Below are positions 41,130 through 53,082 of a DNA stretch of 64,000 nucleotides, in pieces. Position numbers and translations under genes: made by a program. Origin of the DNA: Blasia pusilla (Eukaryota; Marchantiophyta; Marchantiopsida; Blasiales); assembly GCA_050084515.1 (NCBI GenBank), contig CM114272.1:49724001-49788000 (forward strand), read 5' to 3'. Under the pieces are notes generated by a model that did no database searches, was not told where the DNA came from, and saw only the letters and a program-made list of their open reading frames with translations. The stretch's first letter is position 1. Every line of letters starts with the position of its first letter.

Positions 41130-43527
41130 TTGCACAGACTTCCTATTCCATCAAATCCTACGAATTTGCGCGACTTTCAAAAATTGATTCCTTGGAACGC
41201 CCAACAAAAAAGACGTGCCCTTTGTAAGGAAATTTTAGCACAAATAACAATTATGGAAGATGAAATCCATCCCAAAATTTCTCCAACGTAAGTTCACTCC
41301 TTACATGATCATTTAGCGCATTCAAGTTTAGGGTCTAATATTTCTCGGTGTTGTTGTAGACTTCCGATACCATCGAATCTTGTCGATATACGTGATATTC
41401 GAAAGGTTCTACGCAACTAAGTCCAAAAATGAAAATGTGCCATTTGCGTAGATAAAATGGAAGTTCTCAAAGAAAAAACAAGGAGCTACTATCGTGAGTA
41501 TAGAAAAAAAGAGGAAAGCGCTTCATGTTCAAGCTGATGCTCCATCGGTACTTGAGACTATCACAAGTATTCGAAATAGGAGACTGTGACTCTTGCCAAT
41601 CAATTAATAAGGTATCTATTCTACTTCTTACATCCCCGCTCCAAATTTCTTGAATTACCCATCACAATTGTACAATTGAATTTGAGATTTTATTTGTGCC
41701 TATTGTTTATAATATGGTGGTAATTTTTAGGACTTCCGATGAGGATGGAGTCATAGTAGGTGAAAATCATGAAGTTCATCTTCCATACATCGAGGACATT
41801 TGCATCTCGCCAAGAGCAAGACTTGAGTTACCTAACAAAGATTTGAGTTACCATGAAGTTATTGAGGAAGCTTCTACGATCGACCCAACTACTTATGCAA
41901 GACCAAGAGTTGAGTTGCCTATTGCGCTCCCATTCTAGGTGAACTATCCGTATGTGTATATGAAGTGGTGGAGAATTCTTTGACCCTTCCTGATCTTGGG
42001 AATGAAGTAAGGCCAAGAGGAGTTCATGTATCTTCCACCTCTAATGGAGTTGTGTTACATACCGAAAGTGCCACTATACCAAATGCTTATGTAATTCCTC
42101 CACTACCTACTTTTGATAGGGTAGTAAGAATAAATACAATATTGAATCTTGCAAGGAGACCAAATTTCCAATAAAGTGATCTTAGAAAGTTGCGATTACA
42201 AAGGAGTTTGAGTCGTACCAGCGGGCGACATACATTGGGTTCTATGACAGATATGTGCCCATCATATCATGCCTTGCATTGGAAGTGTGAAATGGTCAAG
42301 GGTACAAAGTTTAGGGTCTCACCATAAGGTATGTGTTGTGGCCATGGGAGAATAGATTTGCCCCTCTTGAAATCATCCCATCCATTTATGAAATCGTTGA
42401 TTTCAGGTGTTGGTCCTAGAAGTCTCCATTTCCTTACGCATGCTCGAGCTTATAATTCTGCACTTCAACTTGCATCTACTAGAGTACATGTAAATGAACA
42501 ACTTGGTGGCATTGGACACTTTAGGGTCCAAGGAGGGATCTATCATTCTATTGGACCATTACATCCTGATATGGGGGAGGTATCTCCAATTTGCTCAACT
42601 CTACATTCATGATACTGCAAATGAATTGGAGAATCGTGGACGAGTTATGTCTAGATCTTCCAATCTTAATACAGACATCTTCCTCCCCATGTTACTCATG
42701 GGGAGCAAGAACACATTGAACCTTCAGATGATTTTATAGATGAGGAAAGAGTTGAGGAAAGAAGGTCGAAGAGTGTTCCTGCCTTGCAATTTGCATATTT
42801 TCGACTTCAAACACGGATTGGAGGTGAAGATGACAATCGCTTATCAAGGTTTGGTCAACTTACTCAAGAATATATGGTTTACCTTTATGCCACTGTAGAG
42901 ATGCAAAGATTATCATGGGTCCAGTTAAATCACAAGGAGTTGAGGGCTGAATTATATCAAGGTTTAAGGGATGCCATGCATCAACATGATGCGGATAGTT
43001 GAAGGTTTGGGAGAGACATTATATTACCTTCTACTTTTACTGGAGGGCCACGTCATATGCATCAAGTGTATCAAGATGCAATGGCAATTGTGAGAAATTT
43101 GGGGAAGCCTGATTATTTTTTGACCATGACATGCAATCCTAAGTGGGAGGAGATTACATCAGCATTATTACTAGGTCAATCAGCTGCAGACCGACCAGAT
43201 TTGGTCGTGCGGGTTTTTTAGAAGAAGAAGAAGAAGAAGAAGAAGGAGTTATTGCGACTTATCATCGATAAGCAAATATTAGGCCGAGTTGTATGATTTA
43301 TCCATGTGGTAGAATTTCAAAAAAGAGGTTTGCCGCACGTGTACATTCTTATTCTTTTAGGTGGTGAGGATAAACCACGTACCACTACTGATTATGATCG
43401 TATCATCTCAGTAAAAATCCCAGATCAATCTACCCATCCAAGGTTGTATTCTACTGTTGCAAATTGTATGGCTCATGAGCCATGGGCCATGTGGACCATT
43501 AGATCCAAATGCACCATGTATGGATAA
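41130..43527 (+). pseudogene. Helitron 3 N-terminal exons and Rep domain
   Basis: LPIPSNPTNLRDFQKLIPW (from about 41140) and a second similar exon, LPIPSNLVDIRDIRKV (from about 41361), look like tandemly duplicated exons after AG acceptors. 43010-43170 gives GRDIILPSTFTGGPRHMHQ and YFLTMTCNPKW, the standard Rep start. GLPHVYIL (43327-43350) is the HUH site, where the usual second His is Tyr (H-V-Y in place of H-x-H). An AAG repeat (43220-43246) and stops break the reading. Metal binding and nicking would be lost even without the stops. Confidence 0.8.
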
Positions 43528-43682
43528 GGTTACCAAAAAGTGTACCAAAGGGTATCTTAAAGCTTTTGCAACGAACACCACGGAGACAGAAGATGGTTAT
43601 TTGATCTATCGCAGGTAACGATCTTTTCATTTTGGCTTATCTATATTATTGTAAGCCATATGTTGTCGATGTATTCATGATT

Positions 43683-44253
43683 TGTTATTATGATTTTTGT
43701 AGATTGGAGAATGGGAGGGCAATAACTAAGCACGAACATTCATTGGATAATCGTTGGATGGTGCCCTACAATCCTATGTTGTGCATCCTCTTTGATTGTC
43801 ATATTAATTTGAAGATCACAAGTAGTGTTTCTGCTGTGAAGTACTTATATAAATATGTATTTAAGGGGATCTGATGCGGTGACATTTAAGTTGTCAAAAG
43901 ATATGGATACATCTAATCCAATGGAGGTTGTTGACGAGACAACGTCATATCTTGATGCAAGGTATGATTCTACCAATCTATCTGTCTATTGGATTATATT
44001 TTATTCTTTTTCTTTCTTTTTTTTAATTTTCCTTACTTTATTTTTTTGATTTATTCTTTACTTGATTCCTTACTTCATTTCCCTTTCTTCTAGATATATA
44101 TCTTCTTTGGAGGCATGTTGGCGACTCTTCAAGTTTAGTCTACACGTTGAACTTCCAAGTATTGTGCAATTAGCAATTCATCTCCCGGAGCAGCAAATAG
44201 TTTACTTCAATGATGTTAACGCTCTTGAAGATGTTTTGCAAAGGCAAAGATAG
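43683..44253 (+). pseudogene. Helitron 3 Rep, tyrosine-motif part
   Basis: RLENGRAITKHEHSLDNRWMVPYNPML leads into the catalytic SAVKYLYKYVFKG (about 43836-43870), where both Y2 tyrosines are present, then ARYISSLEACWRLFKFSLH across an intron-like gap (43962-44094). A frame shift follows the Y2 motif. The last part is AIHLPEQQIVYF. Confidence 0.8.
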
Positions 44254-44550
44254 ACTACTCTAACTTAATGGTTTGCAACAAATCTATGTGACTCCACTAC
44301 CCGACAGTATCTATATATAAATTTTTCTTTATATTATCATTGGACTCATAAGAGATGGATTTGTAAGGAACAGAAAAGACATGGTTGCGACCATCCTATT
44401 GGGCGCTTATACCTTACTCATCCAAGTGAATACTCAAAAATTGTTTTTCTCCTTATTTTGTGTATATTGGGTATCACTTTTACATTCGATCCTCTAAAGA
44501 TGGTGAACTATTTTGGTAAGGGATGAGGTAACTTATTTCACTTCTTTGTA

Positions 44551-46832
44551 GGTGAAGGAGAACGTCATTGGTTGAGATTACGCCTCCATCATGTTACTTA
44601 CGAATATTTGAGAACTCTTCACAAAGTATTATGCCCAACATTCAAGGAGGATGCTATCCAATTGGGAATTCTTGAGGATGATAGGGAAGTGTTCTCTTGC
44701 TTTGAAGAAGCTGCTATGATCCAAACGGGTTCTTCACTTCGCCGCCTATTTACAATTTTTCTAGCTTACAACATACCTGCCCAACAAGCTACACTATGGA
44801 ATCAATTCTTAGTTCCATTGGTAGAAGATCTCTTATATGAACGACAAGAGGTAAGAATTCATTACTACCACTTCTTTCATTCATGTCCTTCCCGATAGTA
44901 TCTTCTATTGAGTATTAAAGAAACTAACCATCATTTGGACACTTTTTTAAACTTTCCCATTGCAGAAAACATGAATTCCTATTGTTCCCGTTGATGATGC
45001 TATGATTAATATTGCATTGTTGGAAGTCCATTATTACTTACAAGATCAAGGGAAGAGACTTTATGACTTCTCGACATGCCTCAAGATAATTTCCAAAGTG
45101 TTCATTCACATTCATATTTGGAGGAACAAGAGTTATCATATGATACCGAGGAACTATTTGAGCGAGTGCAAGTGGGAGAAGCAAGTCTAAATGAAAAACA
45201 ACGTGTTATTTGGGATGCTATGCATGATGAGCTTGATCAAATATGTGCGAATGCGCCACCATCTCCAAAGGTTATTTTCATCAATGGTCAAGTGGAATAG
45301 GAAAGACACATTTATATAATCTTCTCCATGCAAGTGTAAGGAGTACAAGAGGTATAGCTTTGGTTGTAGCATTGTCCGAATATCTGCTCTATTATTAGAT
45401 AGAGGATGTACTGCACATTCACGCTTCAAGATCCTTATCAATCTTCATGAGAGCTCGACTTGCAAATAAGTGTCATTCCTTGCTTCATGTCCATTTTTCC
45501 AATACATAACATTTAATTACTCCAAGTATTACAACTTCTAAATTACTTCCTTATGTTTTTTTGTAGTTTATCAATCAATAGTCGTAAAGCGCGTTTAATC
45601 AATGATGCGATTCTCATTATATGGGACGAAGCACCTATAACTCATTGTCATGCATTCGAGGTCGTGAATCACACTTTATAAGATATTATGGCAGTGGTCT
45701 TTGATGATCTACGACAAATGCCATTTGGTGGAAAACTCATGATATTTGGTTTTGACTTTTGTCAAGTGTTCCATGTTGTTCGTCGTGGTGATTGGCCGCA
45801 AATTGTCCAAGCCATATAAAAAGATCATCTCTTTGGTCTAATGTACATGTTATGAAGTTGACAACAAACTTGCGAGTTCAAAGGTTGGAAGGTCATTTGC
45901 GTATTGAACAACAAGATTTTGCTGATTGGTTATTGGAAGTAGGAGAGGGTCATGTACCTTTCCATCCGCATGTGGGAGAAGACTTTATACAATTACCATA
46001 TGGAATTGTCACTAAAAGTAACAAGATGTGTGATCTTATTGATTTGATCTATGGAAATTCTCCTAGCCAATTACATGACATCACTTTCTTGAGAGATGCA
46101 CCTATTTTGTCACCAAGAAATAAGGATGTTGATGAAATAAATGCATATGTGATGTCTAAATTTTACGGAGAGGTAATTATTTTAACTTATTGATTTCTTA
46201 GCAATGCTTTATTATTGGGAAATTACGATAGTAATATTACTCATTGTCACTAATTCGACACATATTTTGGACGTTAACATATTTACCTTAGCGTCGACTC
46301 TATTCCAAATGAGGGGATGAGTTATATTTATCCAAATGAATTTTTGAATATATGCTTGCCTTCTAGACTACCTCCGCATCCTTTGTGTTTGAAGATTGGA
46401 GCACAAATCATGCTCTTACGAAACATGAATAGGTCACGTGGACAAGCAAACGGGACTAGATTGGTGATTCGTGGATTTATACAACATTGCATAGATGCTA
46501 AAATCATCACTAGGAAGAATATTGGCAATTGAGTTTTTATTCCCCATATCCAATTGATTGCATCTGATTCCGGTTTGCCATCTAATTTACGTAGGTTTCA
46601 ATTCCCTATTCGGCCAGCTTTTGCTATGACTATTTATAAGTCTCAAGGTCAAAGATTGCAAAAAGTTGGCATATACTTGCCTACTCCAGTATTTTCTCAT
46701 GGTCAATTGTACGTAGCATTGCCTAGAATAGGAAAGAAAAGTTCCATACACATTACCATTGGAAGTGATGAACATTCAAATAAAGAAGATGACTATACAC
46801 GAAATGTAGTGTATAAAGAAGTACTTGGATGA
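44551..46832 (+). pseudogene. Helitron 3 PIF1-type helicase
   Basis: The pre-helicase segment is HWLRLRLHHV. It continues with SFEDL-like YEYLRTLHKVLCPTFKEDAI and LFTIFLAYNIPAQQ. The helicase starts with LNEKQRVIWDAMHDELDQI (about 45190). A damaged P-loop, INGQ then GIGKTHLY, follows with a frame change near 45295. LIIWDEAPITHCHAFE is Walker B (about 45617-45665), then MIFGFDFCQVFHVV. The end has APILSPRNKDVDEIN, LCLKIGAQIMLLRNM, GTRLVIR and PIRPAFAMTIYKSQGQ, finishing with a stop at about 46832. Introns and stops are both present, so it is decayed. Confidence 0.82.
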
Positions 46833-46977
46833 AATAAAGTTTGAAGAAATTCCACCTCCTCTTTATTTTGCAACTTACTCTTCTCTTTACACATGGCAGC
46901 TTTAGCCAATGGGATCTCTTGCTTTTTTAAATTGATAATAACAATTTTGAGGGTAAATCTCATGTTGGGAGTTGATA

Positions 46978-47008
46978 TGTCTGTGCATCGCACGGACACC
47001 TTACTAGT
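46978..47008 (+). terminator. Helitron 3' hairpin and CTAG|T terminus
   Basis: TGTCTGTGC ATC GCACGGACA (46978-46998) forms a nine-pair stem counting one G-T pair, followed by CCTTA and CTAG at 47004-47007. Transposition should end after the G, with a host T next (47008). This is the replication-termination signal of Helitrons, not a transcription terminator. Confidence 0.85.
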
Positions 47009-47639
47009 ATAGATATAAGTCAAATTATTTTTAATTTTAAAAATAATTTTTGATATGGAGCATTCTTTAGTGTTTTGCAAGAGACCGATATTTTCATTTT
47101 TTGTTCCATTATGAAAATTAAAATTTTTCTCTCCATAATAACTAATAAGCTCCCTTACCCTATTCAAAATTCCAAATATCTCCCTATCTTTTATTTTGAA
47201 AAATTACCACTCCAAAAAATTTATAAAATGCTCTTGATACAAATTCTCATAATCTCTCTTTGCCCATCGTGTTGCAAATTCCACCATGTCTCTTTTAAAA
47301 TCTTATTTCAATTAGCTCCAAAAGAAAATGATGAGAGAAATTTTCATTTAAAAAAATATGATTAAAAAAATTTCTCTTAAAAAACTACGACTTTATTTCA
47401 AATTTGAGGAGAAAACTCAATGCAATATAGAAAAATATTTAAATTCTAAAAAATGTGGAAGAAAATATCTAATAATAAATAAGCCAAATTTTGATTTTGG
47501 AATTTTTTTAAAGAGGGTAGCATGATATTCATACAGACTTCTACATTTAATAGAGAATGCAATGCATGAAAATCATAACATAAAAAAATAGATTATGTAA
47601 TTTTGAAAATTAAAATTATTTTATAGTTCTCATCTCTTT
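47009..47639. other. AT-rich flank, no gene recognised
   Basis: Very AT-rich, with many A or T runs; nothing recognised. Confidence 0.5.
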
Positions 47640-49130
47640 TAGGATGGATTAACGAGTTTATTATAGAGCGCCTTCAGGGATATTGGAGGATAGCCTCGAG
47701 GTCGAGGATCATATGATGAGGCCACAAGTAATCTAAGAGAATAGGTTTTCCCTTCGTTTTGGCTCATTCAGAACTATATAAAAAAACTTCATATTTCAAA
47801 TAACTTGCCATTAATAGTAGATTTAACTTTGGGAAATGACCCTTGATCCCCTACACCAAGTCAAGAGCCAAGGAGGTGACATGTGAATATAAGTTAACAT
47901 GAAGAGAGTTTGGGAGAGGGAGTGTGTGTACCCAAGGAGAGGGAACTTTAGAATTCATTTTCTGTTTGTTGAACCTCTTGGCATGAGGACGGGGAACTAT
48001 TGTCCTCCTTGCCTTGTGAGTAACCCAAGCCTCTCATTAGGAGAGTACGTAGGTTTGGTTTGACATGAGAGAGAGATGTAGTTGTGTGCATATTGGGAGA
48101 GACTTGTTGAGAGATCTTGATTTACAAAGAGAGAATTACAGAGATTAAGAGCTCTATAGTACAAGAACTTGTTGTGATTTCAGATTGGGGATTGTGTTCC
48201 TTGCTCGATGGTTCACGGGAGTGCTCATACGAGCAAGAGCCATCCATTTGAGTGATTTGTTTGCATTTTTTGTACAGAAGAGTGGCGCATAGAAGCTCTA
48301 CCCAATTCTTGATAGAATGTGAGTATGAGGATGAGTTTCTCCATGTTGGTGCTCTCAATAACACCTTGTAACTTTTTGGAGTTATTTTACATAATTTTTT
48401 AGGGTTTTCTGGAATAAATCAACGCAGAAGTGCTGCCAAATTTTACGAAGGAATGAAGGTCGTGGGTTGTACAAAAATGAGTGCCAGTTTCTAGTAGATG
48501 GTTGAAAGAGGCAACCAATTTAACGACGTTGTAGGTTGGGGAGTTGTGCACGCTGTTAAAGAAATAATGCACAAGTTCAATTTTTGAGCATGAAGTTGGG
48601 GACCATTTTGTGGGGCTTCCATACCCGTCTTGTGAAGAGAGAAATTTCAAGATTTTGATAAATTCATTGTGTAAGGGGTAGAAAAGTAAAATACATTTAT
48701 TTCAGTTGGGTCAAACAAGTGTATATATCACTTGGAGGTAGAAAGATAGTGAAAGAGGTTTTAGGGGGTAGGTTGATCTTAGAATTGAGGAGTTATTGGA
48801 ACAAGTCTCCAAGAAGGGGGCAGAAATAAGGGGTTTAATCCATATTTTCAAGGGGAAAATTAGTAATAGGATAAAAAAAGGGGGAGAGAGGCGCCTTTCG
48901 ACTACCATAACTACTTGGTGGCCACACGCTCTTTTGGCTACTCCCACACGCTCTCTCAACTTCTGTCCCTACCACATGCTTGTCTTCTTGTACCACGTCG
49001 TGGGCTGTGTGGTTGTGGTCGGCTGTCACTGCGCCTATGCCACCGCCAACCCTGATGCGCGTTTATGTCTGTCCGTCCGTTTGACTAAAAGACCTCGACT
49101 ATTAGGGTAGTTCCCCATAGCTATTTTTTG
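47640..49130 (+). repeat. LTR-like block L2 of the Ty3 family
   Basis: Aligned with 3490-4620 by shared words (see L1). It lies upstream of leader block B and gag copy B, in the position of a 5' LTR. The borders are uncertain. Confidence 0.6.
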
Positions 49131-50320
49131 GGTCGCGGGGCAATATCAGATTGCAATCTATGGTTCAAATTAAAAGGACCAACAAAGGGTCCTTCGTCCT
49201 TGCATGCCGTGAAATTTGCGGCGCGAAAAGACCAACGACAATCCTTGGTCCTTGGAAACTCTTGAATCAATCATTTTTCTATGGAATCTCTCAAAGGCAC
49301 TCCTAATTTTGACGCCGCACTCTCTCGACGTAGACGGAAGACAAAAATAGAGCTAGTTGGAGTCGGTCAAACTCGCCTAACCGGCGGGGAAGGGGCGGTC
49401 GAAGGTACGATTAGACCTTCCTGTCGCGGCGTAGGACCTAGGACCACGGCATGGGGACGCACCCTTAGGCCTAATAGGAATCTGCCCATCTATGTTGTGC
49501 AGATTGCTTCGCGGTTGACTCTGGTATGGCATGTGCCGTAAGTCCATCCAACCCTATTTGCATTGCGGCAACAACCAGTGATCCTCCAAATGTGCCCTCC
49601 ATCCAACCGCAACGCTTGTGCTAGCCATTGCCACACCAACTCAATATTAGCCTCAGGCAAAAAACCGCGTACTCAAGGGATGATGCGGCCCCTTTTTGCC
49701 AATTTTGTTGCAAACCTCATGCTCGGACTTGACAGCTACTAGGCAGTTGACTTGCCACTACGTAAAAGTTGTGACTTGCTTGCCTACTTGCTATGTGCAA
49801 CCAAACTTGGTTGTCACTGACTATGATCGCTAAGTTTTGTCATCCATCATCATTCGTGTGTCTCTGCTCATCAGACCGCCATTCAACCACGGTCATCTTA
49901 CCAAAAATTTCCGACTGTCGTGGATTATTACCGATAGTAGTGCAACGGCCGTCTCCTACAAGACAGTCACCTCTCAACACCAAGATGAAAAGGTGACGTT
50001 CTGATTGATGTGTTCTAAATGATTTGATGCTTCTACTTTGTCTAGTGATTAGTTGTCACTCGATGAAAATCGAGCATCGTGTCATGGCCCTCGTAGCCGC
50101 AACGCGTCGCTGATTGCCACGTCGTCTTGCTCGTAGCCGCACCACACCATCTCGATCGCAGAGCCACACCATCATTGGGGAGTAGAGTGTGTATTTCTGA
50201 TGATGGAGGGGATGCCTCGGATTGTTGCATTCCATCACCGAGTGACGTGCCATTTGTATTTGTTCTGTGCCGCATCACCACTATGCCTGCATTGCACATT
50301 GAGGAGGTTTGAGCATGAAC
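49131..50320. other. Ty3 5' leader region, no clear gene
   Basis: Between LTR-like block L2 and leader block B. I found no clear primer binding site or coding frame that I recognise. Confidence 0.4.
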
Positions 50321-50590
50321 AACACTAGGGGAGTACGACTTGCTAGTTGGAGGAGTTTTCTTTACGAATAAATGGGGTTCGAGTTGGTAGTTGCTAAGGA
50401 GAGACACCGACATTTTTCATATTACCATGCTGATCTTTTTCCTTGCACGTATGAGGGAATTCCGCGTTTTGGGTGGCTACTTTGGATTGGTGTTTGTACG
50501 GATGTTGAGACCATCATTGATGTATGTGGTTAGAGGACATAAACCTATGTGGGATGTCCAAAGTTGTGGATATACTCTGTTGATGAGATG
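50321..50590 (+). repeat. Ty3 family leader block, copy B
   Basis: Partner of 12384-12655, with GGAGTACGACTTGCT at the start and GGGATGTCCAAAG near the end. Confidence 0.75.
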
Positions 50591-50763
50591 ATAGAGAGTG
50601 ATTTGTCAGACCACGTCGCTTGTTACTGCACCATACACGTCTCAATGAGAGTAAATGAATGTAGGTTGAGTGCCATATGTTTAGTCTAAGAGATTCAGGG
50701 ATTACTTGTAAGATTGAGTGATCGTGTGAAAAGGTGGTCGTGGCATCCTTTTAGGAATTTGAG

Positions 50764-51790
50764 AGATGAGGTGGTATGCTTGAAAGTAGCTTGAGAGCAT
50801 TTACGTGGAATGGCGCGAGGTTCCAAGGGTCTCCACGTGAAGGAACGCCTCGACCTCTTTCTATGTTGACCTCAAATGAGGAGGAGGGCATAGATAAGTT
50901 TGTTAGTACATCATCGCACATAATGAGTGGTCCTATCGTCAGGACCTACAAGATGGATGATCGGGGTAGAAGACCACGTAGGTTTTCGGAAGTTGTGGGT
51001 ACCATAGAGTTATACGACTTCATTGCAGCGTTTAGGAGTTGGTGTGACCCATCAAGGGCCATGAACTTTAGGGATTTCAAACCTTTCATAACATGGAATG
51101 GAATGTTCCAACACCTAGAGGGTGGGCCCGTAGATGATTACCATGAGTTTTCCTAGGGATACGCAATCGAGATTGAGGACTAGAGACTCTACTCCCACAT
51201 TATGTGTCATGGACTAAGCCATTTCCATATGAGGAGGAAAAGCTAGTCCGAAAGGGGCAATTGCATCATCGAGTCGAGTTCATCCTTGGTTCAACCGTGT
51301 GGTAGAGTTCTTTATGGAGTTGCGGAAGAACTACCAATGGGTACGAACCAAGAAGTTATAGAGTATCCACAACTTCCACTCGTGCATAGGGGAGAGTTTG
51401 CGGGAGGCATTTACTCACTTGCGACGTTTGATTAGTGTCACTTGATCAAGGGATGACATAGGCGCAAGCTATTTAGGCATGGTATAGGATGTTGGAACAA
51501 GATCTGTGAAGACAGGTAAATAATGCAATATTGCAGATGCGCACCTCATCTACATTGAGAGATGGGTTTGATATGGCTGACTGCTCTGAGCGCAACATGG
51601 ACGAGGAGAGTTTAGAAGCCATGAGTTACATGCAAGAGCAATCGGGATTGCCTGCACCAATGCAGAAATGTGGATTTTGAGAGAGGAGTGTGGCACCACG
51701 AGCTCAAGGAGGTTATTGTGAGTATGTGCCACAAAGACCTACGCCATCAAATGCGGCACAACAGCAATCGCAATGAGTTACTTTTTGGGC
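50764..51790 (+). pseudogene. Ty3 gag fragment, copy B
   Basis: It reads RGRRPRRFSEVVGTIELYDFI, SWCDPSRAMNF, ITWNGMFQHLEGGPVDDYHEFS, then a stop. After frame changes there are EFFMELRKNYQWVRTKKL and ESLREAFTHLRRLIS, matching copy A step by step. The core (about 51170-51420) carries several stops. No protease or polymerase follows; an LTR-like block begins about 400 bases later. Confidence 0.75.
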
Positions 51791-52189
51791 ATATGGTGGA
51801 GCCCATGAGGGCTAGTATTCTGGAAAGAGAAAGGAAGAGAGGAGAGTCTCTCTTCTAAAAAGGACAAAATCCTTGACCTCTCTTTAAAATTTTTAAAAAT
51901 ATTCTCATCTACTTGAAATGCAAAAAATATTTAAGAGAGAGAGTTACAAGTGGACCCGGTAGGGGCAAAAACTAACTTTATTTTTTCAAACGAGGATGTG
52001 ACGATGGAAATGTGAAGACCACTTCAGACACGCTTAAATCACTCTTTGTGTAAGCTAGTGTTTTTGGGGCATGAGGGTATATTATCATTGAAGAACCATC
52101 ATGAGGGGATTTTATCACTACATAACTATTGTCACGAGAATCACCATGTGCTCAAAATACACTCAAACTATGGGGTCAGTAGAAGGTGT
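51791..52189. other. Between gag copy B and LTR-like block L3
   Basis: AT-rich; contains GAGAG runs and no gene. It may be what remains after deletion of pol. Confidence 0.4.
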
Positions 52190-52760
52190 CACATCTTATT
52201 TAGACGTTAGTAGAGTTCTATCGCGTCGACGACATAGAGAGTCAGCGAGATGTTGGGTGTAACTTCATCGCGAGATGTCGGATGAGGTTGACGACATGTC
52301 TGTTTAGGTTTTATTCCGACATGTGACTCGTTGACCGAATCAACGGTCACCTGCTAACCTGTGCATGCAGGTTACCGTTGCAGGCTTTTCCCAAGGGTAT
52401 AAGAGTGAGGAAGATGGCTTTCCCAAGCCATCTTTCTCATGTTGAGCCTAAGGAGCACCTCTTTTGCATAGACATGTGTGGGTGTGTAGGAGTTAGGGTG
52501 CTAGCGTACAGATTCCCTCATAGCAGAGGGTGGATGTGGTTCGATATGCCGATGTAGATTCATGAGTGGAGTTTTAGGCCAGGTAAGCCATTTTTACTAC
52601 TCTTGATTTTACATGAGAAAGATGAGAGGGGGCAGGGAATTCATTGTTTGAAGGTAGGCAAGCGAGTTGTCTCCGTGGGGAGCCCCTCGAGATGCTGGTT
52701 GACGTTTTGTTGTCAATTTTTGTTCAAAAGGCCATGCGCGGAAGCGCTGCTCATTTTTCC
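52190..52760 (+). repeat. LTR-like block L3
   Basis: Starts near TGTCACATCTTATTTAGACG. It carries CCATGCGCGGAAGCGCTGCTC (aligning to 4078-4100 and 48270-48300) at its end and a GTCGACGAC segment. Similarity to L1 and L2 is weaker, so it may be a diverged relative. Confidence 0.45.
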
Positions 52761-52850
52761 CTGATTTTTTTATGGTAGCAGACTCGTGTATGGAAGTAGC
52801 GGTGTAGCGGCAAGGGCGCTTGGGTGTAGTGTTGACGGGTGAGTGGCGTG

Positions 52851-52988
<138 letters not shown>

Positions 52989-52990
<2 letters not shown>

Positions 52991-53082
52991 AAAAGACGTT
53001 AGGAAATGCAACCGCCTAGGGGGATGTCAAGTGAAGGAAAAGACGTTAGGAAATGCAACCGCCTAGGGGGATGTCAAGTGAA
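52989..53082 (+). repeat. 47-bp tandem duplication
   Basis: Two identical copies, 52989-53035 and 53036-53082, starting GGAAAAGACGTTAGG and ending ATGTCAAGTGAA, directly after the GA tract. Confidence 0.97.

Larger units (their letters stand above)
41088..47007 (+). mobile_element. Helitron element 3, canonical plant type, decayed
   Basis: The N-terminal exons, Rep and PIF1 helicase of a Helitron are read in order on plus, with frame breaks and introns. The 3' end is identifiable: a hairpin followed by CTAG at 47004-47007 and then T, the classical Helitron terminus. The 5' end (TC) was not fixed, and 41088 is simply the first recognisable coding part; the real end lies upstream. Confidence 0.82.
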
